A DNA stretch of 64,000 bases from Lewinellaceae bacterium. GTDB lineage: Bacteria; Bacteroidota; Bacteroidia; Chitinophagales; Saprospiraceae. Made by a program: the position numbers and the translations under genes. Positions 55,446 to 62,902 of this stretch are shown in pieces. The stretch is from NCBI GenBank assembly GCA_016713985.1, contig JADJOD010000020.1:80196-144195 (forward strand). The letters are read 5' to 3'. How positions within the stretch are numbered: the stretch's first letter is position 1; the number at the start of each line of letters is the position of its first letter. The notes beneath the pieces were generated by a model. It saw nothing but the letters and a program-made list of their open reading frames with translations. It was not told the origin of the DNA and did not search any database.

Positions 55446-56532
55446 CATTGTTATCACGCCGGATTACTTAGGTGGCAAAGACGGCATCGCGGCGATCCTG
55501 AACGGTTACTACGAACGGGAGATTGGTCGTTTGCCCGAAGAACGGCAGTCTGTTGCCCGGCGGTTTATCGAAGAAGGCCTGATCGTCAACGGAAAACGTG
55601 TGGGACTCGCCGAGGGACTGGAAAAATCCCAGTTTGGCGTCGACGAACAATTGCTCAAACAACTGCTCGACAGCCGTTTTATTCGCACCGAATCTATTCA
55701 CCTGGGAAAAATCTACGAGGTCAGCCACGATACGCTGGTGGAGCCTATTCTTCGTTCTTTTGAAAAAAGAAGGATCCGGGAAGAAGAAATCTGCACACAA
55801 CAACGACTGGAAGAAGAACGCGCCAAACGCCGGGAAGCAGAAAAACGCCGGCAACGCGCCAAATGGCTGGCCGTGGCGGGTTTTACGCTGTTTTTTATCG
55901 CCCTGATCGCCGGCATACTGGCCTATCGCGCCTGGCGGGCAGCCGAACGCTCGAGACTGGAGGCAGAAGCGGCCAAAACTATGGCGCAATCCGAACAAAA
56001 TAAGGCAGTTATGGCGCTGACCCAACTCAAACAGGAGACCTTGCAGCGGGAAGAAGCCCAGTTTAAGGAAGTGATGGAACGGGCTAAATCACTGTTGCTG
56101 AAAAGTGATTATGTCTCCGCAGCCCATGAATTCCGACTGGCCCTTTCCCTTCGCCCCGCGGCGCAGGAAGCGCAATCCCAACTGAATTTTGCGCTGCAAA
56201 AAGCCGGTGTCAAGTCGAAATACGAACAACTGATCCGTTCGGGCGACGCCTTAGCCGGGCAGGGAAATCCTTCCCTTGTCTCCGCCCGTGAAAAATACCG
56301 CCAGGCCTGGGCCTTGCATTACAACGATTCGGAAGCAAAAAGCAAACTCACGGGACTGGAAGGGCGGCTCGACAAATATTTTATCGAACTGACCAACAAG
56401 GCGGATATCTTTTTCCGCGCCGGCAATGGCTACCAGGAAGCCCTGGAATTTTATCAAATAGCGCTGGAAATAAAAAACGACCCCGCAGTGCAGGAGCAGA
56501 TTCGCCGATGTCAGGAAAAACTGAACCAATAA
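55426..56532 (+). CDS. nSTAND C-terminal part with transmembrane helix and TPR domain
   Basis: 368 residues. The start DIVITPDYLGGKDGIAAILN continues the nSTAND helical/winged-helix region (SRFIRTESIHLGKIYEVSHD). A highly basic coiled helix (KRREAEKRRQRAK) precedes one membrane helix (WLAVAGFTLFFIALIAGILAY, about 144-164). By the positive-inside rule the NTPase side is cytoplasmic. After the membrane come a coiled coil (AAERSRLEAEAAKTMAQSEQ) and TPR-like repeats (AKSLLLKSDYVSAAHEFRLA, ADIFFRAGNGYQEALEFYQI) outside. It may be a separate, coupled gene or the frameshifted second half of the NTPase. The WD40 gene follows after 16 bases. Confidence 0.82.
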   Translation: MPTKTPDIVITPDYLGGKDGIAAILNGYYEREIGRLPEERQSVARRFIEEGLIVNGKRVGLAEGLEKSQFGVDEQLLKQLLDSRFIRTESIHLGKIYEVSHDTLVEPILRSFEKRRIREEEICTQQRLEEERAKRREAEKRRQRAKWLAVAGFTLFFIALIAGILAYRAWRAAERSRLEAEAAKTMAQSEQNKAVMALTQLKQETLQREEAQFKEVMERAKSLLLKSDYVSAAHEFRLALSLRPAAQEAQSQLNFALQKAGVKSKYEQLIRSGDALAGQGNPSLVSAREKYRQAWALHYNDSEAKSKLTGLEGRLDKYFIELTNKADIFFRAGNGYQEALEFYQIALEIKNDPAVQEQIRRCQEKLNQ

Positions 56533-56548
56533 TAAATCCACTCCGGCC

Positions 56549-59359
56549 ATGAAACAATTCCTGAATACAATAGCCGTATTGACCTTTTTTTTGTCGTTTG
56601 CAGGCAAAATACAGGGGCAAACCTGTTTTGAAAAGTTTTTCAGGGAAGGGCAAAAGCGATATGCCGCAGGACAACCCGACCTTGCCATCGACCAGTTCAA
56701 GGCCGCCCGGGAATGCGCTGCCGGCGCCGAAACCGATTCTGCGGAAGCCTGGATCGCCAAATCCAACACCGCCTATATTGAAAACCTGAAAAAAGCGCGG
56801 GATGAAGCCCAGACCAGTGCGCGCCGGGCCGCCGCAACCGCTTTAGCCGCCAAAGCCTGGAATGTATATCGCTACGATCACACCCTGGCGTTCCGGCTGG
56901 CTGCCGCGGCCTTGCAAAGCGACCCCTCCAACGAAGATATCCGCCAGACCCTCCGCAGTATCGTGAATACCGGAGCGAGTTTTTACATGAGCACCCTGAA
57001 AGAGCAGGAATTCGCGGTTTACGCGCTGGTATTTTCCCCCGATTCGAAACGGGTGGCGCTGGGCACCTGGGACGGGTCGCTGATTATGTACGACTTGCAG
57101 GGTAAAGTGCTTTTTCAGGCCCTCAGCAATTCGCGGTATTTTGTACCCAACGGCCACAACGGAACCATTCAGTCCATTGTCTGGTCGAAAGACGGCACTT
57201 ACCTGCTGACGGCGGGGCTCGACGGAGTGGTGAAAAAATGGGATGCAGGCACCGGCGCATTCCTGAAAAACATCGCGCGGGTGCGCGCAGAGGTCAATGA
57301 TATCGAAGTAATGCCGGATGGCAAACAATTCCTGACCGCCAGCCGCGACAGTACGGCCCGTATCTGGAGTGAAGACGGCAAAGTGGTAAAAACCTTGCGC
57401 GGTCATACGTCCGACGTCAACTCCGTCACCTGTTCTGCCGACTACAAATACCTGCTCACGGGCAGCAAGGACGGGACGGCGATCCTGTGGGATACCGCCG
57501 GCAATCTGATCCGCACGATCGATAACCATGCGGTGGTCAATTCTGTCGCCTTTTCTCCTGACAATCAAACGATTCTGACTGCTTCGGCCGACAACTCCGC
57601 CAAACGCTGGAGCCTCGGCGGTTCGCTGCTCGCTACCTACGGCACCCACACCGGCTGGGTAAAATCCGCCGCCTTTTCACCCGACGGCCAATACGTTCTG
57701 ACGGGATCGTGGGACAATACCGCTAAAATCTGGTCGGTCGGAGGCCGCGAAATCACCACCCTCTGCGGCCATTGGGAAAAAGTGGAAGCCATCGCATTTT
57801 CACCCGACGGCCAATACGTCGCCACCGGCGGATACGACTTTACCGCCAAGATTTGGGACGTTTCTTTTAACCTGAAACAAATGCAGAGCCGGCATTCTTC
57901 TTCCGTAAATACCGTGACTATTTCGCCCGACGGGCAGCATTTACTCACCGGCAGCCAGGACCTGACCGCCAAAATCTGGGACCTGAAAGGTAATTTATTG
58001 CGCGATTTTTCGGGCCATACCGATGAACTGCACACGGTCGCCTATTTGCCCGACGGCAAACGAATACTCACGGCAGGCAAAGACCGCACGGTGCGCCTTT
58101 GGGATGTGGAAAGTGGCCGGCTGATCAAAATATTGCCGGGGCATACCCAGGCTATCGGCGACCTGAACTGCTCCCCCGATGGAAAATGGATCGTTACGGC
58201 CGAGCATAACGGCGTGATCCACTTGTGGGACGGCAACGGAAATCCGGTAAAAACCTGGACGGCCCACAACAAAAAACGCATTACCTCGGTCCAGTTTTCG
58301 CCCGACAGCCGGAAATTTGTCACGGGAAGCCGCGACAGTACCGCCGTTATCTGGGACCTGGAAGGCCGGCCGCTGCAAAAGATAAAAAACGACGCATGGA
58401 TCAACTGCATCGCGTTTTCTCCCGACGGGCATTATCTCTATACCGGAGGGCGGGAATACAAGGTAAAACGCTGGAACCTCGACGGCGCCCTGGACAAAGT
58501 ATATTACGGCCATACCGAAGAAGTATATGCCTTGTCATTCGGGCCGGCGGGCGACCGTTTTGCGACGGGGTCCTGGGACAATTCCGCTAAAATATGGGAT
58601 ACCAGCGGGGTGGTTTTGTGCAATATTCCCCAGCAGGACGCCATTTTTGACGTCGCTATTTCGCCCAAAGGGGATTACCTCGTAACGGCTTCCCGCGACA
58701 ATATTACCCGGGCTTACGACCTGAAAGGCAATTTGCTGGTGTCCATCGGAACCTATGAAGAGCGGCAATCCGAACAATTCCTGAGTTCGAACCGTATTGC
58801 CAGGCTGGAAAGTATCCCATTCTCTTTTCTCCGCTACGGCATTCCGCTGGAATACACTGAAATGGTATTCACCGGCAGCCCGGAGGGATTGGTTTTGCAG
58901 GGCAACGAATTTTTAAAAATCGCCCGCTCGCAAATTGCCGATTTTCAAACCGCCAATCAAAACTTTGATCGCGCTTTCCAAAGTTACCGGAAGGCCCGCA
59001 GCGAAATATCGGCCGGCAGAACGGCAATGGTCGATTCCTGCCTCGCCGAAAGTTATCGCTGGTACGTCAATCACCTGATCGCCAACCGGAAATTTGCCGA
59101 AGCCCACCTCGCCGCCCGGGAAGGGCTGCAACACCGCTCCCTTGATTATCTCCACATCTTTTCAGTGGTTACTTCGCTGTATGCCGGCCAATTCGACGAA
59201 GCGGTCGCGGAAGCAACTCCGCTGCAAAAACAGCCGATACACGAAATCAGTTATTATGCCGACTACGGAGAGGCCTTCCTCGGCGAACTGGACTATTTCA
59301 AACAGTTCGGCATCTATTGCCCCGACGAGGAGCGGTTTATCAAGGCGTTGGGGTTGTGA
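56549..59359 (+). CDS. Exported protein with 14 WD40 repeats and flanking TPR helices
   Basis: 936 residues. The signal peptide MKQFLNTIAVLTFFLSFAGK ends near IQGQ. Residues 25-140 are helical (YAAGQPDLAIDQFKAAREC, then HTLAFRLAAAALQSDPSNED, the linker that precedes WD40 in fused nSTAND-WD40 proteins). I count 14 WD motifs, from ALGTWDGSLIMYD through LTGSQDLTAKIWD to VTASRDNITRAYD, which fits two seven-bladed propellers. The last 180 residues are TPR-like (FAEAHLAAREGLQHRSLDY, YYADYGEAFLGELDYF). It lies 16 bases after the membrane protein gene. Probably it is the ligand-sensing part working outside the inner membrane. Confidence 0.88.
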   Translation: MKQFLNTIAVLTFFLSFAGKIQGQTCFEKFFREGQKRYAAGQPDLAIDQFKAARECAAGAETDSAEAWIAKSNTAYIENLKKARDEAQTSARRAAATALAAKAWNVYRYDHTLAFRLAAAALQSDPSNEDIRQTLRSIVNTGASFYMSTLKEQEFAVYALVFSPDSKRVALGTWDGSLIMYDLQGKVLFQALSNSRYFVPNGHNGTIQSIVWSKDGTYLLTAGLDGVVKKWDAGTGAFLKNIARVRAEVNDIEVMPDGKQFLTASRDSTARIWSEDGKVVKTLRGHTSDVNSVTCSADYKYLLTGSKDGTAILWDTAGNLIRTIDNHAVVNSVAFSPDNQTILTASADNSAKRWSLGGSLLATYGTHTGWVKSAAFSPDGQYVLTGSWDNTAKIWSVGGREITTLCGHWEKVEAIAFSPDGQYVATGGYDFTAKIWDVSFNLKQMQSRHSSSVNTVTISPDGQHLLTGSQDLTAKIWDLKGNLLRDFSGHTDELHTVAYLPDGKRILTAGKDRTVRLWDVESGRLIKILPGHTQAIGDLNCSPDGKWIVTAEHNGVIHLWDGNGNPVKTWTAHNKKRITSVQFSPDSRKFVTGSRDSTAVIWDLEGRPLQKIKNDAWINCIAFSPDGHYLYTGGREYKVKRWNLDGALDKVYYGHTEEVYALSFGPAGDRFATGSWDNSAKIWDTSGVVLCNIPQQDAIFDVAISPKGDYLVTASRDNITRAYDLKGNLLVSIGTYEERQSEQFLSSNRIARLESIPFSFLRYGIPLEYTEMVFTGSPEGLVLQGNEFLKIARSQIADFQTANQNFDRAFQSYRKARSEISAGRTAMVDSCLAESYRWYVNHLIANRKFAEAHLAAREGLQHRSLDYLHIFSVVTSLYAGQFDEAVAEATPLQKQPIHEISYYADYGEAFLGELDYFKQFGIYCPDEERFIKALGL

Positions 59360-59413
59360 ATGAGGAATGAGGAGTGATGAATGATGAGTGATGAATGATG
59401 AATGAGGAATGAT
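59357..59413. repeat. Degenerate heptamer array at the end of the WD40 gene
   Basis: Units GAATGAG, GAATGAG, GAGTGAT, GAATGAT, GAGTGAT, GAATGAT, GAATGAG, GAATGAT run from the stop codon onward. It is the same family as GATGAAT at 24084, with transitions. Confidence 0.85.
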
Positions 59414-59629
59414 GTCGCGTGGGGAACATCGGCAATTAACAATCATGTACTCAGCAACCGTGCAGCAAAAAACTTTTGTTGCACGGCTGCCGCCCGCCTT
59501 CTGCTTCGCCGCCCCATTTTGCCAATCCGTTAATTTGTAAGCCTTGTTTTTTGTTAAAATTGCTTATTTTTTAATAATAAATTTATTTTATTGAATAGTA
59601 TGTAAATTTTAAAAATATTCATTAAAAAA

Positions 59630-59662
59630 TTTGCAACAAAAATTCTCGTGCTCTTACCTTTG
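59630..59662 (+). promoter_or_regulatory. Strong Bacteroidota promoter for the RNA gene
   Basis: TTTG (59630-59633), 21 bases, TACCTTTG (59655-59662), inside a strongly AT-rich tract (59530-59650) that contrasts with the rest of the window. The expected start is near 59670. The leader 59670-59774 holds small hairpins (ACGC/GCGT and CTTGCT/AGCAAG) and no gene. The rest of the 415-base gap 59360-59774 is the heptamer array and unassigned sequence. Confidence 0.72.
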
Positions 59663-59774
59663 TCACATCAGAAACGCAAAAGAGCGTTGTAAATAATTGA
59701 AGTTAAAAGATGATACCTTGCTAAATTTCTAAAAAAGCAAGCATGATTTATCAATAAGTTATCAAACACTATAC

Positions 59775-59934
59775 TGTGAGGTGATGAAATCAGGCAGCCA
59801 TACCCTCCTGTCTCGGGGGTGGGGAACACGAGATAAACACAGAATAAAGTCGGTTGTACCGACTGGGGTTGACCACCAAACTTTGTTCTGCTGCTAATCG
59901 CCTCGTGGAGGTTCGAGTCCTCCCTTCACAGCCA
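59775..59934 (+). ncRNA. Structured RNA with tRNA-like acceptor and T arm, 160 nt
   Basis: The ends pair as a tRNA acceptor: TGTGAGG (59775-59781) with CTTCACA (59924-59930), seven pairs including one G-U, followed by discriminator G and an encoded CCA. GGAGG-TTCGAGT-CCTCC (59907-59923) is a perfect T arm. The 120 bases between do not make a D arm and anticodon arm; instead they fold as GGCAGC/GCTGCT, a TCTCG/CGAGA hairpin, and a 9-bp CAGAATAAA/TTTGTTCTG helix topped by GTCGG-TTGTA(C)-CCGAC. It is too short for a usual tmRNA and too long for a tRNA. It has its own promoter and terminator. Identity unknown. Confidence 0.55.
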
Positions 59935-59952
59935 CAACACAACAAGCCATCG

Positions 59953-59992
59953 GGGGCTGTAAGCGTTTTTCGCCTTGCAGCCCCTTATTTTT
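59953..59992. terminator. Terminator after the tRNA-like RNA
   Basis: GGGGCTG / CAGCCCC with inner AAGC/GCTT-like pairing is followed by TTATTTTT. On the other strand the hairpin is also followed closely after the lipoprotein stop (59985), so it may serve both genes. Confidence 0.85.
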
Positions 59993-60341
59993 GCGCCGAT
60001 TCCAACTCCAGCCGCTGCCATTCCCGGCCGATTTTTCCGGGGAATTTCAACCTGCCGCGATACCAATAATTGTAGGCGCTGAGGTCTTTGCCGAAGTCGC
60101 AGTTTTCTACCTCGGCAAATAAACGTTGCTCCTCGGTATGCAGGTGTTGCACGGCGTCGCGGTAGGTTTCCGGCGGCATTTCCCGGCGTTTCTGCAGCAG
60201 GGAATCGGCCTGTGCGGCGAGTGCCCGGTCGCGGTCCAGCAGGGCTTGCACACAGGGGTTTGCGGGGTTTTGGCAGGCTGTGGCGAAAAGACAGGTCATT
60301 CCTGCCAGGAATACGGCGAGTGGTATCAATTTATGGGACAT
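59985..60341 (-). CDS. Small lipoprotein, helical
   Basis: 118 residues from ATG 60341 (60353 also possible). The signal SHKLIPLAVFLAGMTCLFAT is followed by AC, a lipobox. The mature part is helical and charged (LLDRDRALAAQADSLLQKRR, AVQHLHTEEQRLFAEVENCD) and ends YWYRGRLKFPGKIGREWQRL. No family is recognised. It is divergent from thrA and its stop codon lies in the terminator of the RNA gene. Confidence 0.72.
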   Translation of the reverse strand: MSHKLIPLAVFLAGMTCLFATACQNPANPCVQALLDRDRALAAQADSLLQKRREMPPETYRDAVQHLHTEEQRLFAEVENCDFGKDLSAYNYWYRGRLKFPGKIGREWQRLELESAQK

Positions 60342-60443
60342 AAGTATTATCATTTTGTTGAATGAATAAACGAATGATCCGGCACTTCGTTTTTTTTACA
60401 CGCCGAATCTGCCGTTTTTTGCGGCGAAAAGAATAAATCACAC

Positions 60444-60599
60444 ATGAAGGTTTTGAAATTTGGCGGCACCTCCGTCGGTACACCCGACACGATCAAAGGA
60501 CTGCTTGTGATATTAAAAGATTATTACCAGAACGGATACACTGATCGAAATGGCTACCCGGGCCGGAAAAGGAGACCGGCACTACTTAGAATTGTTTGA
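60444..60599 (+). pseudogene. thrA: Broken N-terminus of aspartokinase/homoserine dehydrogenase
   Basis: Starts MKVLKFGGTSVGTPDTIKGL, the unmistakable aspartokinase opening (KFGGTSV binds ATP and aspartate), and runs in frame to QNGY. It then falls out of frame and stops at 60597. The expected stretch of about 13-14 residues (the VVxSAxGGVTDxL motif) is missing before LIEMATRAGKGD of the next piece, and the phase is off. So about 38 or 41 bases seem to have been deleted near 60540. Confidence 0.8.
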
Positions 60600-62853
60600 A
60601 AAAGTCCACGAACGGCATTTTTCGGCCATCCGGGAATTGCTCGAACCCGCCAACCGCCCGGCGGTGGAAACCCATATGGCCGCGAATTTTGAAGCCCTCG
60701 GCAATGTATTGCAGGGCATTTACCTGCTGCATGAGGTGTCGCCGCGCTCGCTGGATTTTGTGGTGAGTTTCGGAGAGCGCAATTCGGCGTTTATCATCGC
60801 ACACGCCATGCGGCAGGCGGGTATTCCTGCGGAGTTTCTCGATACCCGCGAGGTGGTGAAAACGGACGCCCATTTTGGCAGCGCCAAGGTGGATTTTGAA
60901 GAAACCAACCGACGTATCCGCGAATATTTTGCCACACACCCGCAGGTGCAGGCAGCCACGGGTTTTATCGGCAGCACGGCAGACCAGATCACCACCACCC
61001 TCGGCCGGGGCGGCTCCGATTACACGGCCGCCATCCTGGGTGCGGCCTTAGACGCCGAAGCCATCGAAATCTGGACGGATGTGGACGGCGTGTTGACCGC
61101 CGACCCGCGGCGGGTAAAAAAGGCGTTCACGCTGAAATCCATGACCTACCGGGAAGCCATGGAAATGAGCCACTTCGGCGCCAAAGTCATTTACCCGCCC
61201 ACCATATTGCCGGCGCTGGCAAAAGGTATTCCGCTGGTGATCAAAAATACGTTTAATCCGTCTTTTCCGGGCACATTTATCAGCAATACCGCCGAACGGG
61301 GCGATTCGCCGGTGAAAGGTATTTCGAGTATCAACCAGGTTTGCCTGCTGACCTTGCAGGGCTCCGGTTTGTTCGGGGTACCGGGCATCGCCGCGCGACT
61401 TTTTAACGCCCTCGCCCATGCCGGCGTCAATGTGGTGATCATCACACAGGGATCGAGCGAATCGAGCATCACCTTCGCCGTGTCGCCCGCCCAGGCTAAA
61501 CAGGCGCAAAAAGCCGCCGAAAAAGAATTTGCCTTCGAAATCCGCGAGCAATTAGTCGAACCCCTGAAAATCGAAAACAACCTCTCCGTTTTGGCCGCCG
61601 TGGGTGAAAACATGCGTTACCGGCCGGGTGTGGCGGGGCGATTGTTCCAGGCACTGGGGAAAAACGGCGTTAACATCGTGGCCATCGCGCAGGGGTCCAG
61701 CGAACTGAACGTGTCGGTTGTAATCGGCGCTTCGGATGAAACCAAGGCACTGAATGCCGTTCATGAAGCCTTTTTCCTGTCCGACACCAAAACGCTGCAC
61801 CTTTTTTTAGTGGGCGTCGGATTGATCGGCAGTACCCTGCTCGATCAGATCAGCGCCCAGGCGAATTTTTTAAAGGAAAAACGAAACTTAGAGATCAGGA
61901 TTGCCGGCTTAGCCAACAGCCGGAAAATGGTATTTGCAGAAGAAGGAGTGGACTTGCGCAACTGGAAAACTTCCCTCGAAACCGGGGAATCATTCTCCAT
62001 GCCCCGTTTTGTCGAACACATGAAAACGCTCAATCTGCCCAATGCCATTTTTATCGACAACACCGCTTCGGGAGAAATTGCCGGTTTTTACGAACAAATA
62101 TTGGACGCCAGCATATCCATCTCGACACCCAACAAGGTGGCCACGTCCTCATCTTACCTCCAGTACCACCGCCTCAAACAAGTCGCCGAAAAACGCGGCG
62201 TGCTCTGGCGTTACGAAACCAACGTGGGCGCCGGGCTTCCGCTGATCACCACACTCAACGACCTGATCCATTCCGGCGACCGTATTTTGAAAATCGAGGG
62301 CATTTTGTCGGGCACTTTATCCTTCATTTTCAACAACTTCCGTGCAGGCGCGCGTTTTTCCGACATCGTAAAAGAAGCCAAACGCCTCGGCCTCACGGAG
62401 CCCGACCCGCGGGAAGACCTCAGTGGCGCCGACGTGCGCCGGAAACTGCTTATTCTGGCCCGCGAAACCGGCCTGCCGCTGGAATCCAACGACATCGAAC
62501 TGGAAAATATCCTGCCGCACGCCTGCCTGGCCGTTCATACCGTGGAAGAGTTTTTTGCGGAACTGGAAAAACACGACGACCACTTTGAACAAATGCGCCG
62601 CGATGCAGAAAACGAGGGTAAAGTATTGCTTATGGTGGCCCGGTTAGACGAAGGAAAAGCCGGCATCGCCCTCGGCGCGTTTGATCAAAACCACCCGTTT
62701 TACTTCCTGTCGGGCAGCGACAATATGGTGGTGTTCACCACCGAACGGTACCGCGATCGCCCGCTGGTGATCCGCGGACCGGGTGCAGGCGCGGAGGTGA
62801 CGGCGGCGGGGGTGTTTGCAGAGGTGATCGGGATCGGGAATTATTTGTCGTAA
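60550..62853 (+). CDS. thrA: Bifunctional aspartokinase/homoserine dehydrogenase, main part
   Basis: 767 residues. It lacks the kinase N-terminus (see 60444-60599). It has the rest of the kinase (FIGSTADQITTTLGRGGSDY, EIWTDVDGVLTADPRRVKKA), two ACT regulatory domains (INQVCLLTLQGSGLFGVPGI, NLSVLAAVGENMRYRPGVAG) and the homoserine dehydrogenase (HLFLVGVGLIGSTLLDQI, NVGAGLPLITTLNDLIHSGD, IEGILSGTLSFIFNNF). The full enzyme does the first and third steps of Thr/Met synthesis from aspartate, with threonine feedback on the ACT domains. As given, the dehydrogenase could work if translated, but the kinase could not. Confidence 0.93.
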   Translation: MATRAGKGDRHYLELFEKVHERHFSAIRELLEPANRPAVETHMAANFEALGNVLQGIYLLHEVSPRSLDFVVSFGERNSAFIIAHAMRQAGIPAEFLDTREVVKTDAHFGSAKVDFEETNRRIREYFATHPQVQAATGFIGSTADQITTTLGRGGSDYTAAILGAALDAEAIEIWTDVDGVLTADPRRVKKAFTLKSMTYREAMEMSHFGAKVIYPPTILPALAKGIPLVIKNTFNPSFPGTFISNTAERGDSPVKGISSINQVCLLTLQGSGLFGVPGIAARLFNALAHAGVNVVIITQGSSESSITFAVSPAQAKQAQKAAEKEFAFEIREQLVEPLKIENNLSVLAAVGENMRYRPGVAGRLFQALGKNGVNIVAIAQGSSELNVSVVIGASDETKALNAVHEAFFLSDTKTLHLFLVGVGLIGSTLLDQISAQANFLKEKRNLEIRIAGLANSRKMVFAEEGVDLRNWKTSLETGESFSMPRFVEHMKTLNLPNAIFIDNTASGEIAGFYEQILDASISISTPNKVATSSSYLQYHRLKQVAEKRGVLWRYETNVGAGLPLITTLNDLIHSGDRILKIEGILSGTLSFIFNNFRAGARFSDIVKEAKRLGLTEPDPREDLSGADVRRKLLILARETGLPLESNDIELENILPHACLAVHTVEEFFAELEKHDDHFEQMRRDAENEGKVLLMVARLDEGKAGIALGAFDQNHPFYFLSGSDNMVVFTTERYRDRPLVIRGPGAGAEVTAAGVFAEVIGIGNYLS

Positions 62854-62876
62854 AAATTGCAGGTTTTGTACTTTCG
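62844..62876 (+). promoter_or_regulatory. Likely promoter of the SIR2-EAD gene
   Basis: TTTG (62844-62847), 21 bases, TACTTTCG (62869-62876; one base off TANNTTTG). It overlaps the end of thrA and precedes the SIR2-like start by 27 bases, so the defence-like gene can be expressed independently. Confidence 0.5.
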
Positions 62877-62902
62877 TCCCCATACAATCAATCACTGCCG
62901 CA

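Noticed and set aside
53234..59359. Calling the operon a known Avs, Thoeris or CBASS system
   Set aside because: There is no Avs-type C-terminal sensor, no ThsB pair with an intact SIR2-SLOG protein, and no cyclase; only general similarity of parts is present.
59775..59934. Ordinary tRNA or standard tmRNA
   Set aside because: The acceptor and T arm fit, but no D arm or anticodon arm can be formed at normal spacing, and the length of 160 nt and the missing tag-coding pattern do not fit tmRNA.
59854..59971. 71-residue frame across the tRNA-like RNA
   Set aside because: Its peptide (VEVRVLPSQPQ) is the typical artefact of translating a tRNA-like 3' end.
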